Shown here one piece after another: positions 1-9,850 of a stretch of 25,869 bases of DNA (positions are counted from its first letter, which is position 1; every line of letters begins with the position of its first letter). Origin of the DNA: Chromera velia (taxonomy: Eukaryota; Sar; Chromeraceae); assembly GCA_018398765.1 (NCBI GenBank), contig JAHBMJ010000135.1, positions 108,647-134,515 of the forward strand, read 5' to 3'. The position numbers and the translations under genes were made by a program. The notes under the pieces are model-generated. The model saw only the letters and a list, made by a program, of their open reading frames with translations, had not been told where the DNA came from and ran no database searches.

Positions 1-1689
1 GAGGGAGGCATGCAGAGAAATGAAATACCGCGTCCGTCAAGGGCTTGAAGCTCTGCTCTATGTACGGAAGGAAAGAAAGGAAGAAAGAAAAAAAGGAGGG
101 AAAACGTCAATACATATACACATCGAAAGAAAGAGCCCATCCACCTACAACGTGAAGGGAGGGAAGGAGGGAGGGAGGGAGGGAGGGAGGGAGATGCATG
201 CAGGTAGGCAGGCACTCCAATAAACTAACTGAATGAATCAGCGGGCGAGCTTCAATGCAGTGAGTGAGAAAGAAAGTTTAGCGTTGATCAGCTGAATGAA
301 CGAGGGGCGGCCAAGCTGAGGACTCTTATTTAATAACAGGGAAGAAGTACGCAGTGCACTTCATTGACTGATTCAGTCGGATGCACAACACTGAAAGAAA
401 GACGAGCAGAAAAGAAGGACGGCCGATTGGGTCCAGGCATCTAAAGAAGAAAAGAGGATGGAGCAGACAGATTGACAAAAAAAGAGGAAGAAAGCAATTG
501 ACGGATTAACTGACCTGTTTGATAATCTACTTAAAACCTTGACAGGGGCTGTTGGCGTCTTCCCTCTCAGCCTAGAATCTCAAAAGGAAGGCGCTGTCTT
601 CTGCCGCGAAGCCTGTCTTCTTGTACATAAATTCACCTGCATGCAAATCACCACCATTTATATCATGACGATCATGTGGCAACCTTGGTCATACGAAGTC
701 CGCTCATGCCGCGCAAGCACCTACGGCGGAAAGGGGCCAGAGATCGCAAAAAACTTGAAGACGTAGGCTGTCACCCGCTTTTCATTCAGGACAAGATTGC
801 TTTTTAGAGGTCCCTTTAGCTTTTTTTGTATCTCATTTTTGGACTTTTGTTTCTTTAATTCCTAAGAAAAGTCTCTGTCAACTCCTTTGTGATGATTACC
901 AGCGAGCAAAAGGGTACAACACTCTCTTTCTCACTTTCTTTCTCTTCTGTACGGTCACTTCCTTTCCTCCCTGCCTACGGGGAAATAGTTTTTGTTTCAC
1001 GTTCTCCACTGGTGCTGATGTGTGAGCATGTGTGTGCGTGAGAGTATTTGTATGTGTATTGGTTCAGTCGACTCCCAGATTCAGTCCCCTCCTCCCTTTC
1101 GGCAGACTCCTCTAACAACAGAAGTGAAGAAAAAGAAGGAAAGACCCCAAAATCTCACTACTTTTGGAGGGTGGAAAAGTTGAAAATCTCTCCAGAAGCA
1201 ATGCTACAGCGCGGGCTACAGGCACATGCAGACAGACAGACAGATAGACAAACACACTTTGGAAACCATACAAACAAACAGAACCTCCGTCCGACCTCCT
1301 TGTTTGTTCTTTCTTACCTCTACTTTTGTCCCCAAAAGCGGCGCAGAAACTTCCCGCATACTACCGCATTCTGTCGACTGCATACATCCATGCATTCGTC
1401 ATTCAAATTATGTGTTTGCATGTCTCGGAGAATGAAAAGCGGTATTGAAACGGAAGGGCTGACCGTTGAAGGGAAGGGCTGACAGGTACATACAGGCATG
1501 TACGCCATGCATCACTATACTCTAACAATATGAATAGAAGATTCATCCCGATATCTGACGGCAGGGAGGCTCATCAATTGACAAAACGAATGCATGAAGG
1601 CAATGCCGCGTTTCTTAATTCATCCATCAAGCAATTCTGCCCGCCCCGCTACTGTAAAGCGGTGCAACATGCACTCCCCCATACACCAA
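1..1689. other. Gene-poor flank, no supported gene
   Basis: I see no convincing coding region here. The longer open frames lack recognisable domains and follow local purine-rich or microsatellite composition. The stretch contains a GGGA repeat near 155-194, a short GACA run near 1230-1250 and TG-rich sequence near 1018-1060. Untranslated or intergenic DNA is the simplest reading; a small spliced exon could be missed by eye. Confidence 0.5.
155..194. repeat. (GGGA)n simple repeat
   Basis: A run of GGGA/GGGAA tetranucleotides on the plus strand lies inside a broader purine-rich stretch that begins near 70. Confidence 0.85.
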
Positions 1690-2604
1690 ATACAAGAGGT
1701 TATATACTATATATATTTTTTAAAAAAGTTTACAAAATTGATTTTAATGTAACACACCAAAATGCGCCAGCTATATATGTTACTGTTAATATCTCTGTTA
1801 ATGTAGTCTTTGCGTATCCTTTCAGAAGTTTCTTCCTTTGTAATTAATATCATGATTCAAATGATATTCTGTGTAATATTTGTATAACTTTGGCACTCTG
1901 CATTCGTCATACCATTCGTAGCATTTATAGTATTTTTTTTTATGTTTAAGACAATCTGAGATAAATAGCCGCACAGTATATATAGAAGAAAACGAATTTT
2001 AGGGGATCGATTCACCTTAAGTTTGAAATAATTTGAAACTTAAATTTAATGTATGGATTACAGTAAAATGATTATGTTCTTTTTAGTTTTATTGAAAAAG
2101 TTATTAATCAAATAGAATCAAATCAAAGCGTTACTAAAAAAGCATAAGTTTTAATGACTAGCTAGATGACTAGCTTAGTGGTTAGTTCTTTGATTAAATA
2201 GTGGTGCACCAACTAGTGCTTCGACGATCAATAGCTTCGATAATATTAAGGAGTAGGAATAAGCGTAGGTCATTTAAAAAAAAATAAACTGTAAAAACAA
2301 AAAATTAGAAAGATCTTTGAATAAGACTTATTTTCAAAAATATCGCCCTTCGAAAAAATAAAACAGACTTAAACAATTTGAGACTCAGGTCAAGTTTGAA
2401 TATCTAAAACCTCAGCATGCAATTTTTTGTATTCAAAATTGCATGCAACAACTTTGAAAATCGATCCGAAACGGCTTGCAGTCAGGGCGCTCTCAGACTC
2501 ACTCTTTTTTGAAGTTTTTTCAATTTCTGAGTTTATACAAATTTTTGTAATCAAGTTTTGGATGTTGTGGTGCAACGACAGTGCTAGCGACAGTGTGCAG
2601 AACG
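1690..2604. other. AT-rich island downstream of the LRR gene
   Basis: From about 1690 the sequence becomes strongly A+T-rich, with many runs of A or T, unlike the mixed-composition DNA on both sides. No domain-bearing frame is present. It begins just past the stop codon of the minus-strand LRR gene, so part of it is probably that gene's 3' untranslated region and downstream spacer. It contains a perfect hairpin at 2415-2446. Confidence 0.55.
2415..2446. other. Perfect 12-bp inverted repeat (hairpin)
   Basis: GCATGCAATTTT at 2415-2426 is followed by an 8-base spacer and its exact reverse complement AAAATTGCATGC at 2435-2446. It lies about 160-190 bases beyond the LRR stop codon in the transcribed direction. 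It could be a 3'-end RNA structure or a leftover of a small inverted-repeat element; the sequence alone does not decide. Confidence 0.8.
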
Positions 2605-5021
2605 TTAGTACTGGTCTTTTGGTCTTATGACAAATTTGCAGTACAGATTGCAAAGCGCCTTTCGAACCTTGTTGCTCAAATGGTTGCCAACAAGGTTGAC
2701 GCTATAAAGGCAAGATAGTCGGACAGACAACCGTTTGTTGGTTAGCAAGCCTGCCCCCTCGTCGGTGATGCCGTTGTTTCGCAATGCAAGCACCTCTAGT
2801 GGAGGAGGAGTTGTTCTACTCCACGCTTCTGCAAACGCCCTCAAACCCTCGTTTGCAAGCCCTGTAAAGTTCAACCCCAGTTTTCTCAAATTCGGTAAGC
2901 ACGCGCGGTTTACCACCTCGGAGAGGGCCTTCCCGCCCTCGGGCCGCAGCAACACTTGGCTCAGCTGCAGATCTGAAAGCGCAAACAGCCTACCTCTCCG
3001 CAGCCCAGTGCAGAAGACCATCACCCCGGGCACCAACAGGCTTCCATGCACGCGGAGCATCTGCAGTCTGCACAGGCTGCCTGACCCCAAGGCACGATGC
3101 GAAAAGACACCGACTTCTGGGGGATTCAGGAAGATCTGCAGATACTTCAACTGTCCCCTTCCCGGTGTAGTTTCTGCTGCTGAAAGAAGAGCTGAAGTGA
3201 AGGCCTGAATGCCCTCTGGTCCCATTTTTTCGGTGTCTACCTGCAGCTCCGCAAGGTTAGGGACTTTCACGGAAGTGAAAACCTTGGCTAGACCTCTCGC
3301 TGCCTCAGGGCTCAGTTTGCAGGAATGGATGATCAGGCTTTGCAGCGCGGGCAGGGAACCTTCGCCCCCTGCGAGACCATTAAAAAACCCGGCCACACTG
3401 TCACCCTCGGGAGTAAACAGCCCGTAACCGTAGTTTGCGAACACAGAGCTACGGATTGACAAAGTCAGTTGTTCAAAGTATATCAGAGGCTCTTTCGAGA
3501 CTGTCAGGCTCTCACCGAAAATCCTCCAGCCCTCTCTGTCTACAACGTTTCCCAAATTACAGGAGAAATCCAACCTCCTCAACCCCGGAATTTTCCGATC
3601 CCGAATGACCCTAGAGAACCCCCCAACCCCCTTATCTGCTCCTTTCCGGGTCCTCATCCTAGTTGACACACAAATGTCTACTGCCAGAGAAGGAGGAACA
3701 CACCCAACAGAAATGCCCTCACAGAGAGTCCCCAGACTCTCATCACAATTCCAAAAAAGCTCCAAAATTCGAAGGGACAAGGGGGCCCTGCCGGTGCTCA
3801 GGACTTCCCCCAGCTCTCTACACCCCTCCCCCGCACACCCGTTCACATCGACACAGAGATGCCGAAGGCTGACCAGCCTACCAGATCCCAAACCCGCAGC
3901 AAGCCCCCCCACCCCCTCACTGCTTCCATCCTCCTTCCATCTCAAGTGCAGCTCCTGCAGATGCGAAAGCCCGCAGCAGCCAAGGGCCCGCACAAACCCA
4001 AACAACACCTCACGTTTCACCTGCAGTGCACTCAGATGCAAAGAACATCTCTCCAGCAGGCCAAGTTTGCCGCCCCCCTCCTCCAGACCCGAAGCTAAAA
4101 TCCCCAAACCCTCAGCAACCCCCTCCTGATCTCCCTGCTCCCCCCTAAACCAGTTAGTCAGAGCGGCAACATGCAACTCGAGACAGCGAAGAAACGGCAA
4201 CCCCTCGCTTCGACTTTTGTCCACCAGACTTCGACACAACGATGCAAACCCGACACCTAGAACCTCCGATCGCTGCCCTAATCTCAAGTCCCTCAGATCG
4301 GACAGCCAGCCCGACTCTAGGGCCTTCCATAATGCTGCCATGCCGCCTTTGGCCTCTGTCGTCCCACTCAAATCTAAAGTTTGAAGCCCAGGAGCCCCTC
4401 CAACCTCGAGGGCCAGACCCAACTCATGTACCCCCTCGACCCCCACGAGTGTTCCCGGCAGTCGGAGGGCGCGGAGGCTTTTCAGCTTCCCCTCTTTCAC
4501 AGCCTGCGCACACAAACGAAACCCCTCATCACCCAGACGGTTGGCTCCTAGGTCGAGCTCTTCCAAGACAGGGAGACGGCTGGTGGAAGCAAAAAGAGCA
4601 GAGAGGCCCGTGAAATCTGATCCGGCACCTCGCTCTGTCAGGTGATTGTGAGCAAGGAGCAGAACCTTCAACAAAGGCACAGAGCCGGTACTGAACGCTG
4701 CTGCGAGGAACGCGAGCCCCGCTGGGCGTACGTCGTCACCACAGAGATCCAAGAGACGGAGAGACTGCAGTTGAGAGGATTTGAGAGCGTCTGCGAGTTC
4801 TCTTTGCTCCAACGTCCTTCAACCGGAGCGTCTGCAGAGGGAGGGCGGCATGTGTCCCCTGCCCCAACCCGGACAGGGACGCAGAGAGGCCCCGGCAGAG
4901 GGCCCCCACCCCAGAGGGGCCCAGGGGGTTTCCACTCAGATCTAGGCTCAGGAGACGGGGCAGTCTGGAGGTGTCGAGAGCCAGACGGAGCGATCTGACA
5001 GACAGCCGGTGGAGGGAATTG
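2605..5021 (-). CDS. Leucine-rich-repeat protein, large 3' exon
   Basis: This exon encodes an extended array of roughly 20 leucine-rich repeats of the ribonuclease-inhibitor type (about 28-30 residues, pattern LxxLxLxxN then GxxxLxxAL). Clear units read LEELDLGANRLGDEGF, LQTLDLSGTTEAKGG and LEVLALRNNGITDEGA; several central units are degenerate. Such arrays are usually protein-binding scaffolds; no NACHT, kinase or F-box domain is seen in this exon. The open frame from about 4812 to the TAA at 2605-2607 has no ATG at its start (the codon is TTG), and LRR sequence continues upstream to about 5020 one base out of frame (LLSLDLSGNPLG, then LQTLRLKDVG). A polypyrimidine tract ending in TGCAAG at 5022 is the likely 3' splice site. 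An extra A near 4798-4803 and a second one-base offset near the splice site would explain the frames. It is either a real gene with sequence errors or a recent pseudogene. Function beyond binding is unknown. Confidence 0.75.
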
Positions 5022-5073
5022 CTTGCAGGAAGGGGGAGGAGAAAAGTGCAGAAACCGGAAGGAAACGTGAAAA

Positions 5074-5116
5074 GATAGACAGACGGACAGACAGACAGAC
5101 GGACAGACAGAGAGAC

Positions 5117-5149
<33 letters not shown>

Positions 5150-5153
5150 GGCG

Positions 5154-5188
<35 letters not shown>

Positions 5189-5205
5189 GGACAGACGGAC
5201 AGACG

Positions 5206-5240
<35 letters not shown>

Positions 5241-5258
5241 GGACAGACGGACAGACGG

Positions 5259-5292
<34 letters not shown>

Positions 5293-5297
5293 AGGCG

Positions 5298-5328
<31 letters not shown>

Positions 5329-5425
5329 GGACAGACGGACAGACGGACAGACGGACAGACGGACAGACGGACAGACGGACAGACGGACAGACAGACAGAC
5401 AGATAGGCGGAGAGACAGATAGGCG

Positions 5426-5460
<35 letters not shown>

Positions 5461-5461
5461 G

Positions 5462-5492
<31 letters not shown>

Positions 5493-5501
5493 AGATAGGC
5501 G

Positions 5502-5532
<31 letters not shown>
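5074..5532. repeat. (GACA)n/(GACG)n satellite with higher-order pattern
   Basis: Nearly 460 bases consist of GACA and GACG tetranucleotides. The punctuating motif GGCGGAGAGACAG, or its shorter form CGGAGAGACAG, recurs near 5150, 5204, 5294, 5407, 5420 and 5498, so blocks of the array have been duplicated. It sits in the proposed intron between the LRR exons 5735-5649 and 5021-2605. Long Ser/Cys/Leu-Val frames read from it on the minus strand are repeat translation, not protein. Confidence 0.95.
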
Positions 5533-5533
<1 letters not shown>

Positions 5534-5648
5534 CGGTGATTTGCGGAAACGCAAGACAGAGAGACGGCAACGACACGTGAAGGAAAAGAGATCACTCAAA
5601 ACAGTTCAGGAAGAGAGAGGAGTGAGAAGCAACCTTTCCCCCCCCAAC

Positions 5649-5735
5649 CTTGCAGAACCAGGCTCCCGAGAGAAGCCGGGAGGGACTCGAACAGTGAGCG
5701 AATTTGTGCAGTGTTCAGGTGATTCAATTTGCAGT
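5649..5735 (-). CDS. LRR gene, internal exon (one repeat)
   Basis: This 87-base stretch encodes 29 residues ending in LPASLGSLVLQ, a leucine-rich-repeat pattern. It is flanked by a good acceptor (CTGCAG before 5735) and a donor (CAAG|GTTGGG after 5649). Both are phase 1, and joining it to the preceding exon creates LKTLVLANCKLN, a textbook LRR core across the junction. It belongs to the same minus-strand gene as the large exon downstream. The phase-1 donor does not match the LRR frame at the beginning of the large exon by one base. Confidence 0.62.
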
Positions 5736-6129
5736 CTGCAGTCGTAGTGAAGAGGGGAGTTTGAAGAGTGTGTGACTCACGAGAGAGAGACACAGAGAGG
5801 AACAGATAGAAGAAGACGCATGTGAATAGAAGGACTCAGTAATTCGGGCAGGGTAATAACTGATCTGCGCACAAAAGAGGAGCTTGTGTGTCTGTCGGAC
5901 AGGACTGTCATCGCACAAAGCCACAACAGCCTACCACACCAGGCGAGTGTACGCACAAAACGCTTGCTCTGCATGATTCTTTCAGGTCACTTCTGTAAAT
6001 TGAGTCCTTTTGATAATGAACATAACTGTGCGCACTATGACCTCTCCTGTGTGTGCCTGATCTTCTATCTGATCAGTGGCTAGGATCATGGGGATGGATG
6101 GATTCTGCTTTCCAGTCCGACTGACTGAC

Positions 6130-6246
6130 TTGCGAGCACGAGCGTCTTTAGACCAGAGACCGGTACAGGGCCCTTCACTTCTCTTCTCAAACGCTCCAAG
6201 AAGGAGACCAGGGACGATAGCAAAGGTCCACTCGAAATCCACGATC
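6130..6246 (-). CDS. LRR gene, internal exon (39 codons)
   Basis: This 117-base exon starts after a pyrimidine-rich acceptor (CTCTGTGCAG before 6246) and ends at a donor GCAA|GTCAGT at 6130. The protein includes LLSSLVSFLERL and ends in LKTLVLA, again stopping inside an LRR core. Both boundaries are phase 1. The longer unit (39 rather than 28-29 residues) contains a short insertion between helix and strand. The exon assignment rests on the phase match plus the leucine pattern on both sides of the junctions. Confidence 0.6.
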
Positions 6247-6718
6247 CTGCACAGAGCAGAACCAAACAGAGGGATTGGAACGAAGGGAGACTAACATCGT
6301 GAAAGTGTTTGTCGTCCACAATAAATAGAGAACATGAAGACGTGCAGAAACTCTCAAATGTTCCTTTGTCTGCTTCCGTTTCTCTCTGTCTTCGTATTCT
6401 GCTTTGACTTCCTTTTCTTCTCAAATCTTCCTCATTTCCTCGCCTCCTTCCCCTCGCATTGTTCTTTCCTGTACCCCCCGCCTCCCCCCCCCCCTTTGCG
6501 TTCTTCCTCTCTGAACCCGTCGAATGCAGACGCAGCCTCACAACTCATTTCAAAGACACACGGACGAAAGATGGCAATGGCCGGAGGAAATCCGGTCAGA
6601 AAACAGATAGAGAGGCAGAGCTCGATTCAACCAAGGCAGGAACTTCAAAGCGATGAGCACCAAGCAATACTGAACAGGGAGCTTCAGTCATGCTGCCCAT
6701 TGACCAACTAATCTGAGC

Positions 6719-6810
6719 CTCCCTCCCTCCCTCCCTCCCTTTCTCCCTCCCTTTCTCCCTCCCTTTCTCCCTCTCTCTCCCTCCCTCCCTCCCCCCCTCC
6801 CCCCCTCTCT
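6719..6810. repeat. (CCCT)n/(CCTTTCTC) simple repeat
   Basis: An almost pure pyrimidine run of CCCTCCCT, CCCTTTCTCC and C-runs on the plus strand, directly next to the donor side of the LRR exon 6814-6897 and therefore intronic in that model. Confidence 0.9.
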
Positions 6811-6813
6811 GAC

Positions 6814-6897
6814 CGCATTGGAGAGTTTCGACGAGGCCGGGTCCCAAGGGGAGGGCAGAAAGCAGAACAAGAAGCTTGCCGGCACCCAGAGAGAAGT
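6814..6897 (-). CDS. LRR gene, most 5' exon recognised
   Basis: This 84-base exon encodes 28 residues, the usual length of a ribonuclease-inhibitor-type repeat, with KLLVLLSALPLGPGLVETLQC. The acceptor CCCCTGCAG precedes 6897 and the donor TGCG|GTCAGAG follows 6814; both are phase 1. The first exon with the initiator ATG was not identified and may lie further right, possibly in or beyond the N gap. Confidence 0.55.
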
Positions 6898-7109
6898 CTG
6901 CAGGGGAGGGAGACGGTGGGAGACAGGAAAGGAAAGAAGGGAATCGCATGCAGGAGAACTAATGATGTATTTCGACAGCTAGGGAAACAAAAACGAAGAA
7001 ACACCTCACGTCGAAGAGAAACAGCCTCTCCAAGACAACAAACAGATTCAGGAGAGTGTTTTGGATCCAAACAAGCGTTTTCAATCTGCTACATCTCGTA
7101 TGAGATCCC

Positions 7110-7111
7110 TC

Positions 7112-7170
<59 letters not shown>

Positions 7171-7173
7171 GCG
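7110..7173. repeat. Compound (CT)n(CA)n(CG)n microsatellite
   Basis: About 27 bases of CT repeats run into about 23 bases of CA repeats and then about 16 bases of CG repeats. The alternating purine-pyrimidine CA/CG part is the classical sequence type able to adopt Z-DNA. Confidence 0.95.
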
Positions 7174-7749
7174 AGCCCGTACAGACATGCACTTGCATGT
7201 GACTCTATGAGCATTGTCCCAAATTTTTTCCTTAAATCTTTGAATCTAGATGACTTTGGACGACTCCTGCTGTCTGAAGAAAAGTCCTTGCCTTGCATCT
7301 AAATTTCACTCCATTCGTCCACCGACTCATGCAGCTTCTTGTCACCCCACCCATCCCAGACACGATCCGATTCCTTGCAGCACCCGGTTATGGCCATCAT
7401 TTTCTTCCAACAGAATTTGGCTGCAGGCCGGACTGACTAGCTGCATGCCGTCGTATTTGCTCTTCCATCTGCTATCCAAAAACATGTCTTCACATTTTGT
7501 TGCTCTATCTGACGGCTGATTCAATCGACTCCTGTTGTATCGAGAAGAAACAAAGGTGCGAATGCATTCGTGAGAGGCAAGAGGCCCACCGGAGAGGTCA
7601 GCCATGGGGAAGGACACGGTGGTCCGCCCCTGCAGACACATGTGACATTGCGCACACGAACACGAACATACGCACTCAGAGAGACGGAGGAGAGGGGGGG
7701 AGAAGGATATAAATAGCACATGAAAAGAAAGTCCCTACAGACATGCACT

Positions 7750-7796
7750 CACAGACACAGCCACAGACACAGGCACAGACACAGCCACAGACACAG

Positions 7797-7830
<34 letters not shown>

Positions 7831-7833
7831 GGG
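7750..7833. repeat. CACAGA/(CA)n/(GA)n repeat at gap edge
   Basis: Variants of ACAGACACAGCC repeat and turn into CA then GA dinucleotides, ending exactly where the Ns begin. The assembly gap was probably caused by this repeat. Confidence 0.9.
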
Positions 7834-8076
7834 NNNNNNNNNNNNNNNNNNNNNNNNNNNNNNNNNNNNNNNNNNNNNNNNNNNNNNNNNNNNNNNNNNN
7901 NNNNNNNNNNNNNNNNNNNNNNNNNNNNNNNNNNNNNNNNNNNNNNNNNNNNNNNNNNNNNNNNNNNNNNNNNNNNNNNNNNNNNNNNNNNNNNNNNNNN
8001 NNNNNNNNNNNNNNNNNNNNNNNNNNNNNNNNNNNNNNNNNNNNNNNNNNNNNNNNNNNNNNNNNNNNNNNNNNNN
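7834..8076. other. Assembly gap (243 N)
   Basis: A block of 243 undetermined bases. Its length may be an estimate. Frames shown as running across it are meaningless. Confidence 1.
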
Positions 8077-9850
8077 GGGGGTCTCATCTGGTGCTTGAAA
8101 CATTCCAGATGCATTCCCCATCTACTCATGGACGATTCATGCTGCTTTTTTCCTGGTAGGCGAACCTTTTTGATGAGCAGCACAAGAAGATAAAACAGCC
8201 CAAAGCTGTCACGTCGACAAGCCCGATCAGAAATTTCCTGCATGCATGCATGCATAGACGTTGGCTGCATGTCGGTGAAATCCAGCGGCATAGACGGGAC
8301 TTAAAGTACAGCTGCCCGTCGAGTCTGTCTAAAAGGCGTCCTACGGGTGGACGGATAGAGACTGAATTGACCCGGCCGGATGGATCGGGACATGCAGCGG
8401 ACGTACCTCGGGGAGTGGGTTGGCGTGCCGGAACAGTGCGGAGAGCGCTGCCGTCTCTCTAGGCACCTTTTCGTCCTCTTCTTTCATCTTTTTCCTGCCC
8501 AACCTGGTTCTCTCGAGCTCGTCGCTCTCTTTAAGCTGAATCTCTACCAGGATGCGCCAGAAAAGAAGCTAAACGCCGAGTTCAGATCTTGAGTGTCTGA
8601 CCTTTTCAACCTTTTACAAATCAGAAGGCGTAACAAGCTGAGTCCCGGACAACCAGCAACCGATGGAGGCAGTTTTTCAAGCACGCGTGAGTCTCGTGCC
8701 GGTTTTCAAGGACATTTCAAGTTTGAAGAACGGTGGCCAGGTTTACAATCCCTAGCTGTTTTTTGAACCGGGCGACTCGATCTGACAGATCGCGAGTGCA
8801 TGCATGCTTGCGCACCATGCATGCGTTCATTCAATTAATTCCTTTAGTGTCTCTCTGGTCCTGTGTCGGGCCAGTATGCATCTTGCCTAGGCATAGATCT
8901 TGTCCGTCTGTTACGCGGTCATTCTGCTGCCAGCGCAATGATGGCCTTGCCCCCCCCCTGGACTAAGCCATCGATCCTAGTTTATGCCTTTCATAGCAAA
9001 CAAAAATTAATACGTTTCATTCTCCGTGTGTTCGCGTGGTCAACGCTATCTATCTGTAGATAGGCGTAGTGGTCTTCTTTCCCCTTCCCGGCTTCTTCTT
9101 CAGTGATGCCCGTATCCAAATAAAAAATTTATTTCTCCTCAACACTGATAAAACCCTCAATCATCACGTTTCTCCTCAACATTCCTTTGTTAAGCTTTTT
9201 TCTTCAGATCAATTCTCTCTCTCTCACATGTTTGACGGCTTTCGACTTCTTATTTATGTTTCTTCAATTTGATATCATAAAGCTCTTCTTCTCTTTTTTA
9301 TCTTTTACACGCCTCACCCATAAAAATAGTCGTTTTCTTTTCTTCATTTCCCCTGCCAGCGCCCTGCTGGCTCTCCCCCTTCCTTTACTCTTTCTTCTCT
9401 GCAAGGCCCACATAAGCGGAAAACTCCTTCCCAAGCAGCATCTCGGTGACCTGTGTACCGCGTGCACCGCAACTTACCTAAACAGATACCAAGATTGTTG
9501 ATACTGCTGCTTTCTAAACTGCTACTGACAACGTTTTCCACCATCTGTCTGCAATTTTCTGACGTGCAGACGTATCGTTCATCTCCCCTAACCTTTCTGT
9601 TGCCTGTCTCACCATCACCCACCACTCAACCCCCCCTCTCCACCCTATCTCCCAATTAAGACTCCACGCATGATTTCGGCGTCTGAATTTTTTTTTTTTG
9701 CGTGTCCCCTCTGCAGTCTGATTTCAATCATCGAAAACCTTATATTCTACAATGATGCAGTGCAGTATATATGCAGAGATGAACACCGAATAAGGAAAAA
9801 CAGTGGAGCAGAAACTTCATTCACGTCTTTGTCGACCAATTGCTAGAGAG
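8077..9850. other. Intergenic stretch, no supported gene
   Basis: I found no convincing coding region on either strand. Short frames lack domain patterns. The stretch includes GCAT-repeat palindromes near 8238-8254 and 8797-8825, a pyrimidine-rich region 9190-9420 and a T-run near 9688-9699. The last part presumably holds the promoter and leader of the ankyrin gene. Confidence 0.5.
9766..9773 (+). promoter_or_regulatory. TATA-like element upstream of the ankyrin gene
   Basis: TATATATG lies 78 bases before the ATG at 9851 in otherwise mixed sequence. The position would suit a core promoter, but whether this organism uses TATA boxes cannot be read from the sequence. Confidence 0.2.

Larger units (their letters stand above)
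6898..7833. other. No supported gene; simple repeats
   Basis: No frame on either strand shows a recognisable domain. The stretch contains the compound CT/CA/CG microsatellite at 7110-7173 and a CACAGA/CA/GA repeat that leads into the assembly gap. The 5' end of the LRR gene may lie here, but I found no further phase-1 LRR exon. Confidence 0.45.

Noticed and set aside
2160-2235. tRNA-like segment (TAGCTTAGTGGTTAG followed by TTCGA about 40 bases later)
   Set aside because: The A-box-like match is fair, but the T-arm and anticodon stems do not pair and no acceptor stem closes, so neither a tRNA nor a tRNA-derived SINE is supported.
4668-5599. Long minus-strand frames of repeated Cys-Leu-Ser-Val
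   Set aside because: They are translations of the GACA satellite in all frames; only the short LRR part at the left end of one of them is believed.
6086-6541. A single-exon basic protein on the minus strand
   Set aside because: Only 6130-6246 has an LRR pattern with fitting splice sites. The rest of the frame is purine-rich low complexity and is better explained as intron.
8238-8254. GCAT palindromes as possible terminal repeats
   Set aside because: They are short GCAT tandem repeats with no partner or element between them; a similar run occurs near 8797-8825 without matching flanks.
7749-8291. Frames running across the N block
   Set aside because: They depend on undetermined bases and dinucleotide repeats. 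The part right of the gap (ATG at 8291, minus) shows no domain.
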